Shown here: positions 52,909 to 60,123 of the stretch, one piece after another
Numbering within the stretch: position 1 is the stretch's first letter
How the letters are laid out: every line of letters begins with the position of its first letter
Source of the DNA: an uncultured Megasphaera sp.
Lineage (GTDB): Bacteria; Bacillota; Negativicutes; Veillonellales; Megasphaeraceae
Direction: 5' to 3'
NCBI GenBank assembly: GCA_934193515.1
Contig: CAKPVJ010000004.1
Span: 1-64,000, forward strand
DNA length: 64,000 nt
Notes under the pieces: generated by a model
The model's database searches: none
The model's input: only the letters and a program-made list of their open reading frames with translations
What the model was told of the DNA's origin: nothing
Position numbers and translations under genes: made by a program

Positions 52909-52985
52909 GAAAGGCGATGGAGTTCGCCTGAATGGCTTGTGCTGATGACTCCTACCTGATGGATAAAGGTAGGAGTTTTTTGTGT
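52909..52985 (+). promoter_or_regulatory. Fluoride riboswitch (crcB motif) with expression-platform terminator
   Basis: The aptamer shows the crcB consensus: GGCGATGGAGTTCGCC (52913-52928) followed by the conserved GATGACTCCTACC (52943-52955). The last segment pairs with GGTAGGAG (52968-52975) to form a terminator hairpin followed by a T run. Fluoride binding stabilises the aptamer pseudoknot and prevents termination, so crcB is made when fluoride enters the cell. The crcB start lies 25 bases after the T run. Confidence 0.95.
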
Positions 52986-53009
52986 TGTCATGGAAAGAAG
53001 GATGCTATT

Positions 53010-53387
53010 ATGGAAAAAATACTGGCTGTTGCACTGGGCGGCGGTATTGGTGCGGCATTACGATATGCCGTGACACTTTGGGCTAATGCGCATGGAGGAA
53101 TCTCATTCCCATACGGAACCATCATTGTCAATCTAGTGGGGTCTTTTTGTATTGGTTTGCTCATGATGTTTTTTCAATCCCATATTACCATATCGCCGTT
53201 GATTAAATTATTAGTAATTACGGGGATTCTTGGCGGCTTTACGACGTTTTCCACTTTCAATATGGAATGGCTGACATTGATACAGACTGGTCATATGGCG
53301 TTGGCCTTTGGCTATGGCGGCGGTACGATTGTCGGCGCCTTTTGCTGCTGCTGGCTGGGATTGGTTATCGGGCAGCTTCTTTGGTAG
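53010..53387 (+). CDS. crcB: Fluoride channel CrcB/Fluc (125 aa)
   Basis: A small dual-topology membrane channel that exports fluoride down its electrochemical gradient. Four hydrophobic helices are seen. Conserved motifs are GGGIGAALRY at residues 9-18, the NLVGSF segment near 46 (pore Asn), and GGFTTFSTFNMEW near 75-87 with the Phe residues of the fluoride path and the sodium-site region. Length is normal. ATG 53010 was chosen because the frame upstream runs through the riboswitch. Confidence 0.95.
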   Translation: MEKILAVALGGGIGAALRYAVTLWANAHGGISFPYGTIIVNLVGSFCIGLLMMFFQSHITISPLIKLLVITGILGGFTTFSTFNMEWLTLIQTGHMALAFGYGGGTIVGAFCCCWLGLVIGQLLW

Positions 53388-53448
53388 GAATTAGGATGTA
53401 TGGTTGTTTTATGCTATAATAGAGTGTAAAGCCATGAGGAGGGATAGT

Positions 53449-54171
53449 ATGCAGAGGCAGCGTATGCCGCGATTCTTTGCCATGACGGATGTTGAAAAAA
53501 TAACACCGCTTCATCAAGAATATAAAGAGCAGGTGCAGGCCTATTTTCATCGCTTGTTTCCTTGGCGGCAATGGCAGATTGTGCCGGACAGTAAAGACAA
53601 CCCGCTGGCTGTGGACGTAGAAGTATTGTATCCGACGGCAGAAGAACCGTTTTATTTGCTGCATACCATGGGAATGAGCGCAGTTCCGATGCATTGTCCA
53701 GTCGGCGCAGTGCCGCAGGGCAAAGATATGTACAGTGAATTATCCTTGATTCTCCCGGCAGACTGGCCTTTTCGCCCTCATCAGCCTATCTCATTGGCAG
53801 ACCCGGCTGGCTGGCCCCTTTGGCTGCTTATGGAATTAGGCAGGTTTCCTCATATGCATCATCTTTGGATGGCCTATGGGTTTGTTTTAGCCAATACGGA
53901 ACAGCATACCCCGTTTTCATCGCAGGCTCCTTTTTCTGGCGTGACGATTGTCCAGTTTGAAGGAGAATTGGGAGAAATTCCAATGCAGGACGGCCAAAAC
54001 GTGGACTTGTTGATGCCGTTGTTATTATATACGGAAGAAATGGCATTGTGTGATATCATCGGCGTCGATGCTGTTGTAGAAAACATTGTAGAAGAAACCG
54101 ATGGTTCCTTTGCGTTGGATGTTAGGAGACAAAACATTGCCAGCCGTGATTATCAAGAGAATATTTTGTAA
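53449..54171 (+). CDS. Suppressor-of-fused (SUFU) domain protein (240 aa)
   Basis: Residues about 40-190 match bacterial SUFU domains: VDVEVLYPTAEEPFYLLHTMGMS, then a MYSELSLILPADWPF segment and a LMELGRFPHMHHLWMAYG segment. The domain is found in many bacteria, often in proteins of unknown role and sometimes as an immunity protein next to polymorphic toxins. No toxin gene is seen here. ATG 53449 follows GAGGAGG and a TATAAT box at 53415-53420. Function not assigned. Confidence 0.8.
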   Translation: MQRQRMPRFFAMTDVEKITPLHQEYKEQVQAYFHRLFPWRQWQIVPDSKDNPLAVDVEVLYPTAEEPFYLLHTMGMSAVPMHCPVGAVPQGKDMYSELSLILPADWPFRPHQPISLADPAGWPLWLLMELGRFPHMHHLWMAYGFVLANTEQHTPFSSQAPFSGVTIVQFEGELGEIPMQDGQNVDLLMPLLLYTEEMALCDIIGVDAVVENIVEETDGSFALDVRRQNIASRDYQENIL

Positions 54172-54191
54172 ATAAGGAGCGTGTATGCCCG

Positions 54192-55016
54192 TTGATTACC
54201 AGTACTGCAATCGTAACGCCTAAGAGTGCAGCGGAAGCATATGCTGCATATAAAGACGCGGCCAGTGCCGTATTTTTGGCAGGGCGGCAAGGTGTAAAAC
54301 ATCAGAAAGAACACTATGATGTAGCTGTTGATTTATCACAGACAGGATTAAACAGCATAGAAGACTGCGGCGACGAAATCGTGATTGGCGCCATGGTGAC
54401 CATGGCCGAATTAGCCGCGTCTCCATTACTACAAGAACTGGCCGGCGGCGCCCTCTGCCGGTATTTGAAAGAAATACCGGCTTGCGAAGAAAAACGCCGC
54501 AGCACGATCGGCGCGTTGGTCGCTTCCAAACTGCCTTTTTCCGTCGTGCTGCCTATTTTATTGTCCCTGCATGTCGATGTCATGCTGCAGGATAAAGGCC
54601 GCATGAATCTTAAAGATTATCTGGGCTGCCCTCCTATGAGGGAAATGGTGGCGCAGTTGGTCATTGCCAAAGAACTCGTGTATACGGCATATGGAGCGTA
54701 CCGTCTGTCTGCCGCTGATGAGCCGTATTTGACAGGTGCTGTTTCATTATATGCCGATGATTCCTGGCGGATTGTCGTCGGCGGCCGACCGGGGATGGCG
54801 GCCATCGCGGAAAGCGCCAGCGAAGAATTGACAGAAAAGGGTATGGCGGTCAAGGAAAATGTGGCCCATCTGGCAAGTGAAGAACTGCATTTTGCCAACT
54901 ATGGTACCTGTTCTGAAGCGGAACGCCGTGCCTTAACCATTGACATGGTTCGCAAGCTGATCAAGGAAGCATGGAAAGGCCATAGTAAACAATTACAAAC
55001 GGTCATGAAAAAATAA
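54192..55016 (+). CDS. Molybdopterin-dehydrogenase FAD-binding subunit, XdhB/CoxM type (274 aa)
   Basis: Matches the FAD-binding subunit of xanthine dehydrogenase-like molybdenum hydroxylases: an N-terminal segment AIVTPKSAAEAYAAYKD, an FAD loop FLAGRQGVK, then IGAMVTMAELAASPLLQ and STIGALVASKLP in the places of the family's IGA-T-l--l and NIGG motifs. A C-terminal CO-dehydrogenase flavoprotein domain follows from about 165. The start appears to be TTG 54192 behind AAGGAG at long spacing, since no ATG occurs in this frame for 69 codons. The molybdenum and iron-sulfur subunits are absent from the window. Confidence 0.8.
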   Translation: MITSTAIVTPKSAAEAYAAYKDAASAVFLAGRQGVKHQKEHYDVAVDLSQTGLNSIEDCGDEIVIGAMVTMAELAASPLLQELAGGALCRYLKEIPACEEKRRSTIGALVASKLPFSVVLPILLSLHVDVMLQDKGRMNLKDYLGCPPMREMVAQLVIAKELVYTAYGAYRLSAADEPYLTGAVSLYADDSWRIVVGGRPGMAAIAESASEELTEKGMAVKENVAHLASEELHFANYGTCSEAERRALTIDMVRKLIKEAWKGHSKQLQTVMKK

Positions 55017-55042
55017 ATTGCTGTAAATAGGGAGGAACAAAT

Positions 55043-55825
55043 ATGTTTCAGGATAATCGGTGGCTTCGACTATTAAAGCCAGGCATTACGGCTATTGTCG
55101 GTGCCGGTGGTAAAACAACGGTATTGGAACGGTTAGGAAAATACGGCCATGAAGGGCATTTGCCAATTATGGTCAGCAGTACGGTGCCGATGGACAGCGC
55201 TCGTGTTGACAACGTAGAACCTTTTGATGTCATTTGTACCGATGATATAGAAAAAGGGGAAAAATTTTGTGCGGAACGCATTGCATCCGGCCATGTACCG
55301 GCTTGGTTTCAAGGACTGGACAGCAATGACCGGTATATGGGCCTTTCGCCAAAAGTCATTGAAAAAATTAAAACACGGCATCCTGCTTGGTATATTTTGA
55401 TTGAAGGCGATGAAGCCAAAAACAAATGGCTCAAAGCACCGCTTCCTGACGATGTACCGCTGCCGGAAAATTGTGATACTGTTATCGGTGTGCTCAACCT
55501 GCAAATGCTGGGAAATGCCTTGACCAGTGAAAAGGTCGAAGGTATTGATACGGCATCTGTCATTATGGGACGCAAAGAAGGCGCCATTATTACACCGGCT
55601 ATGTTGGCAAAACTGCTCAAGCACCCCCGCGGTTTATTCCGGGGCATGCCCTGCGAACGAGTCTTGTTCTGCACGGGCTATAATGCCGTACAGCATCGGA
55701 TGACAGAAGCCTTATTGGATGATTTGGGAGATTTGGGGCTGGCTGCCAGTGTATTGGCTGACGGATATCGGGAAACCTGCACTATTCGTCAATATGTAGC
55801 GTACGATACGAATAAGAGAAAGTAA
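55043..55825 (+). CDS. yqeC: YqeC-family protein, selenium-dependent molybdo-hydroxylase maturation (260 aa)
   Basis: A P-loop-containing protein of the YqeC family, found with selenium-dependent molybdenum hydroxylases. The P-loop is IVGAGGKTTVLERLG at residues about 18-32; the STVPMD segment near 47 and ILIEGDEAKNKWLKAP near 114-129 are characteristic. Its biochemical role is not firmly established; involvement in a labile selenium cofactor has been proposed from genome context. It follows the FAD subunit by 26 bases with a GGGAGG ribosome site, which strengthens the link to a molybdo-hydroxylase. Confidence 0.88.
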   Translation: MFQDNRWLRLLKPGITAIVGAGGKTTVLERLGKYGHEGHLPIMVSSTVPMDSARVDNVEPFDVICTDDIEKGEKFCAERIASGHVPAWFQGLDSNDRYMGLSPKVIEKIKTRHPAWYILIEGDEAKNKWLKAPLPDDVPLPENCDTVIGVLNLQMLGNALTSEKVEGIDTASVIMGRKEGAIITPAMLAKLLKHPRGLFRGMPCERVLFCTGYNAVQHRMTEALLDDLGDLGLAASVLADGYRETCTIRQYVAYDTNKRK

Positions 55826-55840
55826 TAGTTAAGGAAAACG

Positions 55841-56737
55841 ATGAAAGAAACAAGTAAAATAGTCATTGGATGCATTGCCGTTTGTCTGTTGGCTGTTGCA
55901 GGCGGAATCTGCTATCAGCGAAATCAACAGCACATGGCCCAGGCTGTAGGAAGTCCCATACCATCAATAATAGAACAAAAGCCGGACGTTGCTTTTATCG
56001 GCGATGATTTTTCGCTGCCGCCTGTTGATAATGATAAACCAGTGTATGATAAATATACCCTTGCCGAACGAAAAGCCAAGGGACTGCCGTTGACATACGG
56101 TAAAACACGTGAATATTATTACGGCGACCATGTCGTATATTTGACGTTTGATGATGGCCCGAATAAAGCGAATACCGAAAAAATTCTCCAGATATTAAAA
56201 GATGAAGATATTCATGCTACGTTTTTCCTGACAGGACAAAATGTCCGCCTGTATCCTGACGTAGTCAAAGAGATTTATCAGTCAGGCAATGCCATCGGCG
56301 TTCATTCCTATACGCATGATTACAAGAAAATCTATGCTTCGCCGCAGGCCTATATGGACGAACTGCTGCAGACAGATACGCTGATTTACAATGCCATTGG
56401 CGTGCGGCCGGTTATTTCGCGTGCGCCCGGCGGTACGTCCGGCCACTTTACGCCGGCATTTTGGCAGGCTATTCAGGATGTCGGCTACATTGAAGTCGGT
56501 TGGAATGCACTGACAGGAGATGCGGACGGTACGGGAAAAACAGCAGAAAAAGAAATTGCCAACGTCAAAAATCAAATGGCGCTGCGCCCGTATTTACATT
56601 CACATTTAGTTATATTAATGCATGATGCCTCCGGCCATGAAGCGACAGTAGAAGCCCTGCCGACGATTATCAAAATGCTGAAAGACCAGGGATATACATT
56701 CCGTGTCGTGACAACAGCGATTCCGCCGTCTTGGTAA
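55841..56737 (+). CDS. Membrane-anchored polysaccharide deacetylase, NodB domain (298 aa)
   Basis: A carbohydrate esterase 4 enzyme, probably removing acetyl groups from peptidoglycan or another envelope glycan outside the inner membrane. An N-terminal signal anchor (about 7-25) is followed by a spacer and the NodB domain: motif 1 TFDDGPN near residue 102, motif 2 HSYTH near 150, motif 3 RAPGGTSGHF near 193 and the late HDASGHEAT with the motif 5 His near 263. All metal and catalytic residues look intact. No clear terminator is seen before the aromatic leader that follows. Confidence 0.9.
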   Translation: MKETSKIVIGCIAVCLLAVAGGICYQRNQQHMAQAVGSPIPSIIEQKPDVAFIGDDFSLPPVDNDKPVYDKYTLAERKAKGLPLTYGKTREYYYGDHVVYLTFDDGPNKANTEKILQILKDEDIHATFFLTGQNVRLYPDVVKEIYQSGNAIGVHSYTHDYKKIYASPQAYMDELLQTDTLIYNAIGVRPVISRAPGGTSGHFTPAFWQAIQDVGYIEVGWNALTGDADGTGKTAEKEIANVKNQMALRPYLHSHLVILMHDASGHEATVEALPTIIKMLKDQGYTFRVVTTAIPPSW

Positions 56738-56765
56738 CGGATTGGCAGAAAAAGAAATTTTATTC

Positions 56766-56795
56766 TTGACAAAGCGGGACTGTTCGGTATACAAT
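56766..56795 (+). promoter_or_regulatory. Promoter of the first aromatic leader
   Basis: TTGACA at 56766-56771, 18-base spacer, TACAAT at 56790-56795. The GGTATACAAT block is identical in the second leader promoter. Confidence 0.75.
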
Positions 56796-56839
56796 GACGA
56801 CATCAAATTTTTAAGATTACAAAAAGGGAGACCATCCAA

Positions 56840-56983
56840 ATGAAAGTGATGTTACAGCATAAGAATACAACTGCATATGCCTTTACATACTTTAGCTGGA
56901 GCTGCTTTATGAGCGCCGGCTATTTGGCATACCAATTCTATCGTAACATACACATGAGAAGACAAGGATACACGGCAGCATGA
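56840..56983 (+). CDS. Aromatic-rich leader peptide 1 (47 aa)
   Basis: A short reading frame behind AAAGGGAG that encodes 11 Phe/Tyr/Trp residues, ten of them between residues 13 and 34, including the block AFTYFSW. It ends 30 bases before a terminator hairpin. This is the layout of attenuation leaders such as pheL or trpL: ribosomes that stall at aromatic codons would let the downstream gene be transcribed. Near its end the codons for HMRR contain CACATGAG (56951-56958), which can pair with CTCATGTG of the terminator. It controls the ACT gene that follows. A paralogue lies at 58810. Confidence 0.82.
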   Translation: MKVMLQHKNTTAYAFTYFSWSCFMSAGYLAYQFYRNIHMRRQGYTAA

Positions 56984-57012
56984 TTCAATTCGCTGCTTCA
57001 TTGGATAGACTC

Positions 57013-57040
57013 GGCAGGCTCATGTGAGCCTGCTTTTTTT
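57013..57040 (+). terminator. Attenuator terminator 1
   Basis: GGCAGGCTCA-TG-TGAGCCTGC followed by seven T, between the leader peptide and the ACT gene; identical in sequence to the hairpin at 59019. Confidence 0.88.
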
Positions 57041-57060
57041 GTAGAGAAATGGAGGACATT

Positions 57061-57471
57061 ATGCTTAATCAAATTTCATTATTCACTGAAAACAAACAAG
57101 GTGCGCTGCGCCGCATGACGCATATATTGGCAGAAGCCAATGTCAATTTGTACACGATGCTGGCCAACGACAGTGCAGAATTCGGTATTATCCGCCTGAT
57201 TGTTACGGACCCGGAAAAAGCGTTGAAAGTACTGCAGGACGCAGGATACCAGTGCCGTATGGATAAAGTATTGGCGATTGATATGGCAGATACACCGGGG
57301 AGCTTGGATAAAATTCTGGAAAACTTGGAAGATGGCAATGTGGCTATTGACTACTTGTACATTTCGTACAACCGCAAAGCGTCCACACCTGTTGCTGTTT
57401 TCAAAACCAGTGAACCGGAAACAGAAACATTTCTCCGCGGCAAAGGCTACGAACTTCTCGATTCGTTTTAA
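57061..57471 (+). CDS. Tandem ACT-domain protein (136 aa)
   Basis: Two ACT-type ligand-binding units fill the protein: SLFTENKQGALRRMTHILAE at about residues 5-24 starts the first, and AIDMADTPGSLDKILENLED at about 70-89 the second. There is no catalytic domain. Proteins of this type bind amino acids and are assumed to regulate enzymes or transport. Its position under an aromatic-codon attenuator and beside two DAHP synthases suggests that it senses Phe, Tyr or Trp. ATG 57061 follows GGAGG. A bidirectional terminator follows. Confidence 0.85.
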   Translation: MLNQISLFTENKQGALRRMTHILAEANVNLYTMLANDSAEFGIIRLIVTDPEKALKVLQDAGYQCRMDKVLAIDMADTPGSLDKILENLEDGNVAIDYLYISYNRKASTPVAVFKTSEPETETFLRGKGYELLDSF

Positions 57472-57483
57472 TAGGCTGCATAC

Positions 57484-57528
57484 CAAAAAAGCTTCCATGC
57501 TGTCAGTGACAGTGTGGAAGCTTTTTTG
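57484..57528. terminator. Bidirectional terminator between the ACT gene and the opposing DAHP synthase
   Basis: AAAAAAGCTTCCA paired with TGGAAGCTTTTTT, with an inner CTGTC/GACAG pair. Confidence 0.9.
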
Positions 57529-57541
57529 TATGCCGTGCAGA

Positions 57542-58576
57542 TTATACTAATTCAGCCAAATCGAGGATGAGGCGTTCTGTTTTTTCCCAGCCGAGGCAGG
57601 GGTCTGTAATCGATTTGCCGTACGTGCCTTCGCTGATTTTTTGGTTGCCGTCTTCAATATAGCTTTCAATCATTAAGCCTTTGACGAGTGTATGAATATC
57701 CGGGCTCATGTGGCGGCTGTGCATGACGTCTTTGGCAATACGGATTTGTTCCATATATTTTTTGCCGGAATTGGCGTGGTTTGTATCGACGATGACTGCC
57801 GGGTTGGCGAGACTGCGTTCGTTGTACATTTCCAAGACATGATGCAAATCTTCATAATGATAATTGGGCAGGCTGTTGCCAAAATTATCAACATAGCCGC
57901 GCAGGATGGCATGTGCCAGCGGGTTGCCTTTGGTACGGACTTCCCAGCCGCGGAACAAGAATTCTTGTGAATGCTGTGCGGCGGCAATCGAATTGAGCAT
58001 AACCGATAAGTCACCGGACGGCGGATTTTTCATGCCGACAGGAATGCCGACGCCGCTGGCAATCATGCGGTGGAGCTGGTCTTCTACAGAACGAGCGCCG
58101 ACAGCGGCATAGGACAGCAGGTCAGAGAGATATCGATAAATTTCCGGATAGAGAATTTCTTCGGCGCACGTAAATCCTGTTTCACGGACGATGCGGGCGT
58201 TCATTTCCCGAATAGCAATGATGCCGGCCAGCATGTCTTCTTTGCCTTCCGGGTCGGGCTGATGGAGCATGCCTTTGTAGCCAACGCCGATGGTACGGGG
58301 CTTGTTGGTATAGACGCGGGGCACAATGAAGATCGTGTCGGCGACTTTTTCCTGTACCTTGCCGAGGCGGTGAATGTAATCGACGACGGCATCTTCATTA
58401 TCGGCAGAGCAGGGGCCGATAATCAACAAAAAGCGATTGTCTTTGCCGGTAAAGATATTTTTAATGGTTTCGTCGCGCTGCTGTTTGATTTTACGGACAG
58501 CGGCGGTGATTGGAAATTCTTCCATAAGTTCTTGCGGTGTTGGTAATTTTCTGATGAATTCAATTTGCATTCCCAT
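57542..58576 (-). CDS. 3-deoxy-7-phosphoheptulonate (DAHP) synthase, type I-alpha (344 aa)
   Basis: Joins phosphoenolpyruvate and erythrose 4-phosphate, the first step of the shikimate pathway. It belongs to the AroG/AroF/AroH class: LLIIGPCSADNEDA near residue 57, the PRVYTNKPRTIGVGYKGM segment near 88, VGARSVEDQLHRM near 160, GMKNPPSGD near 182 and the C-terminal SITDPCLGWEKTE. Enzymes of this class are feedback-inhibited by a single aromatic amino acid through the barrel itself. The start at 58576 follows AGGAGGG. It is transcribed from its own promoter against the aro operon and has no aromatic leader peptide. Confidence 0.93.
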   Translation of the reverse strand: MGMQIEFIRKLPTPQELMEEFPITAAVRKIKQQRDETIKNIFTGKDNRFLLIIGPCSADNEDAVVDYIHRLGKVQEKVADTIFIVPRVYTNKPRTIGVGYKGMLHQPDPEGKEDMLAGIIAIREMNARIVRETGFTCAEEILYPEIYRYLSDLLSYAAVGARSVEDQLHRMIASGVGIPVGMKNPPSGDLSVMLNSIAAAQHSQEFLFRGWEVRTKGNPLAHAILRGYVDNFGNSLPNYHYEDLHHVLEMYNERSLANPAVIVDTNHANSGKKYMEQIRIAKDVMHSRHMSPDIHTLVKGLMIESYIEDGNQKISEGTYGKSITDPCLGWEKTERLILDLAELV

Positions 58577-58646
58577 AATATCCCTCCTGAAGTGGCTTTT
58601 TTCCACCGAGATGGCGTCCACTATAAATTTGACTGAGTTACAGCAT

Positions 58647-58674
58647 ATTATAACACAGACTTTTTTTTTGTAAA
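58647..58674 (-). promoter_or_regulatory. Promoter of the type I-alpha DAHP synthase
   Basis: On the minus strand TTTACA (58674-58669), 16-base spacer, TATAAT (58652-58647). The spacer begins with an uninterrupted run of nine A shared with the -35 box. Confidence 0.6.
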
Positions 58675-58736
58675 CATGAACCTGCAGAAGTAAAACGTTT
58701 ATTGTCATCGGGCTAAAAAACTTTAGGCAGATTGTA

Positions 58737-58766
58737 TTGACAAGATATAGGCGAAAGGTATACAAT
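58737..58766 (+). promoter_or_regulatory. Promoter of the second aromatic leader and aro operon
   Basis: TTGACA at 58737-58742, 18-base spacer, TACAAT at 58761-58766; same layout as the promoter at 56766. Confidence 0.75.
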
Positions 58767-58809
58767 AACACCAGCGAGTTTTTGAAATTGCACAAAGGGA
58801 GTTATCCAA

Positions 58810-58980
58810 ATGAAAAATATCTCATTCATACATGATGCAATTGAATACGTCTTTACATACTTTAGCTGGGGCTATCTTTATTTTAGCGCTGGCTATTTTT
58901 GCTACGACAAATTCTATAAGCAGCATGTACACATGAGAAGACTTCAACCGATAGCATCGCTTAGTTCTTTAGCAGGATAA
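58810..58980 (+). CDS. Aromatic-rich leader peptide 2 (56 aa)
   Basis: A short frame behind AAAGGGAG encoding 14 Phe/Tyr/Trp, 13 of them between residues 13 and 36 (EYVFTYFSWGYLYFSAGYF is the core). It is a clear paralogue of leader 1: both have FTYFSW at residues 15-20 and HMRR near the end. The box CACATGAG (58930-58937) is complementary to CTCATGTG in the terminator hairpin 90 bases later. Stalling at aromatic codons should expose the box and favour antitermination into aroF-tyrA-aroB-aroA-aroC. Confidence 0.85.
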   Translation: MKNISFIHDAIEYVFTYFSWGYLYFSAGYFCYDKFYKQHVHMRRLQPIASLSSLAG

Positions 58981-59017
58981 AAGAACAGCTGTAATTCACT
59001 TTTGATTGAAATAACCA

Positions 59018-59047
59018 GGCAGGCTCATGTGAGCCTGCTTTTTTTAT
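59018..59047 (+). terminator. Attenuator terminator 2
   Basis: GGCAGGCTCA-TG-TGAGCCTGC followed by a T run, 20 bases before the DAHP synthase start; same hairpin as at 57013. Confidence 0.88.
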
Positions 59048-59066
59048 TATGAAGGGATGAGGAAAC

Positions 59067-60083
59067 ATGATTATTGTACTAAAACCAAACGCACCGAAAG
59101 AATTTACAGATAAACTGACAGCCATGATTCGCGCGAAGGGCTTGCAGATAGATATTAGTAAAGGCGCCCGCAAGACACTGCTGGGACTCGTCGGCAACAC
59201 GGCGGCGATTGATGAAGACCAAATTCGCGGCTATGAATATGTAGAAAATGTCATCCGCGTAGAAGAACCGTACAAACGGGCCAGTCGGGCATTTCATCCG
59301 GAAGACACAGTCATTCAGGTCGGCAATACGCAAATCGGCGGCAAACAACTCGCCATCATGGCAGGCCCCTGCTCTGTCGAATCGCCGGAACAAATTGAAG
59401 GCATTGCCAGAGACATTAAAGCATCAGGAGCGACGATGCTTCGCGGCGGCGCCTTCAAGCCCCGCACTTCGCCGTACTCCTTCCAGGGACTGCGGGATAA
59501 AGGCTTGGATATGCTGTGCCAAGCCGGTAAAAAAGCAGGCCTGCCCGTCGTCACGGAAATCATGTCGGCCGACAAGCTCGACCTCTTTTTGGATGATAAC
59601 GTAGACATTATCCAAATCGGCGCCCGCAACATGCAGAATTTTGATTTACTGAAAGCTGTCGGCAAAATCAACAAACCGGTCCTCCTCAAACGGGGATTAT
59701 GCGCGACCATTGAAGAATGGCTCATGTCGGCAGAATACATTATGGCCGGCGGCAACCACAATGTCATTTTATGCGAACGCGGCATTCGTACTTTTGAAAC
59801 GTACACGAGAAATACGCTGGATTTGAGTGCTGTGCTGGCTGTCAAGCATCAGAGCCATTTGCCGGTCATCGTAGACCCCAGTCATGCAACGGGCAAACGC
59901 TGGATGGTAGAAGCACTGGCCAAAGCGGCTGTAGCAGCCGGCGCAGACGGCATTATGGTAGAAGTACACAACGACCCGGCAAACGCTTGGTGTGACGGTG
60001 CGCAGTCGATTACACCGCAGATGTTTGACCATTTGATGCAGTCTCTGCGGCAGATTGCACCGATTGTAGGCAGAGAAGTATAA
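59067..60083 (+). CDS. aroF: DAHP synthase, type I-beta with N-terminal regulatory domain (338 aa)
   Basis: Second, unrelated-subclass DAHP synthase of the window. Residues 1-70 form the ferredoxin-like (ACT-like) regulatory domain found in Thermotoga and many Firmicute enzymes. The barrel shows IMAGPCSVESPEQI near 94, RGGAFKPRTSPYSFQG near 124-139, GARNMQNFDLL near 190, LKRGL near 210 and PVIVDPSHATGKR near 262. It opens the aro operon behind leader 2. Having two classes of the same enzyme under different control suggests separate feedback by different end products. Confidence 0.95.
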   Translation: MIIVLKPNAPKEFTDKLTAMIRAKGLQIDISKGARKTLLGLVGNTAAIDEDQIRGYEYVENVIRVEEPYKRASRAFHPEDTVIQVGNTQIGGKQLAIMAGPCSVESPEQIEGIARDIKASGATMLRGGAFKPRTSPYSFQGLRDKGLDMLCQAGKKAGLPVVTEIMSADKLDLFLDDNVDIIQIGARNMQNFDLLKAVGKINKPVLLKRGLCATIEEWLMSAEYIMAGGNHNVILCERGIRTFETYTRNTLDLSAVLAVKHQSHLPVIVDPSHATGKRWMVEALAKAAVAAGADGIMVEVHNDPANAWCDGAQSITPQMFDHLMQSLRQIAPIVGREV

Positions 60084-60123
60084 TACAAAATAGAAGCAGT
60101 GTGATACATAACGGGGGTAGACC

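Noticed and set aside
9794..60113. TGATACATAA occurs at about 9794, 34951 and 60103, each shortly after a stop codon
   Set aside because: Among all ten-base words in 64 kb several are expected three times by chance, and flanking bases are not similar.
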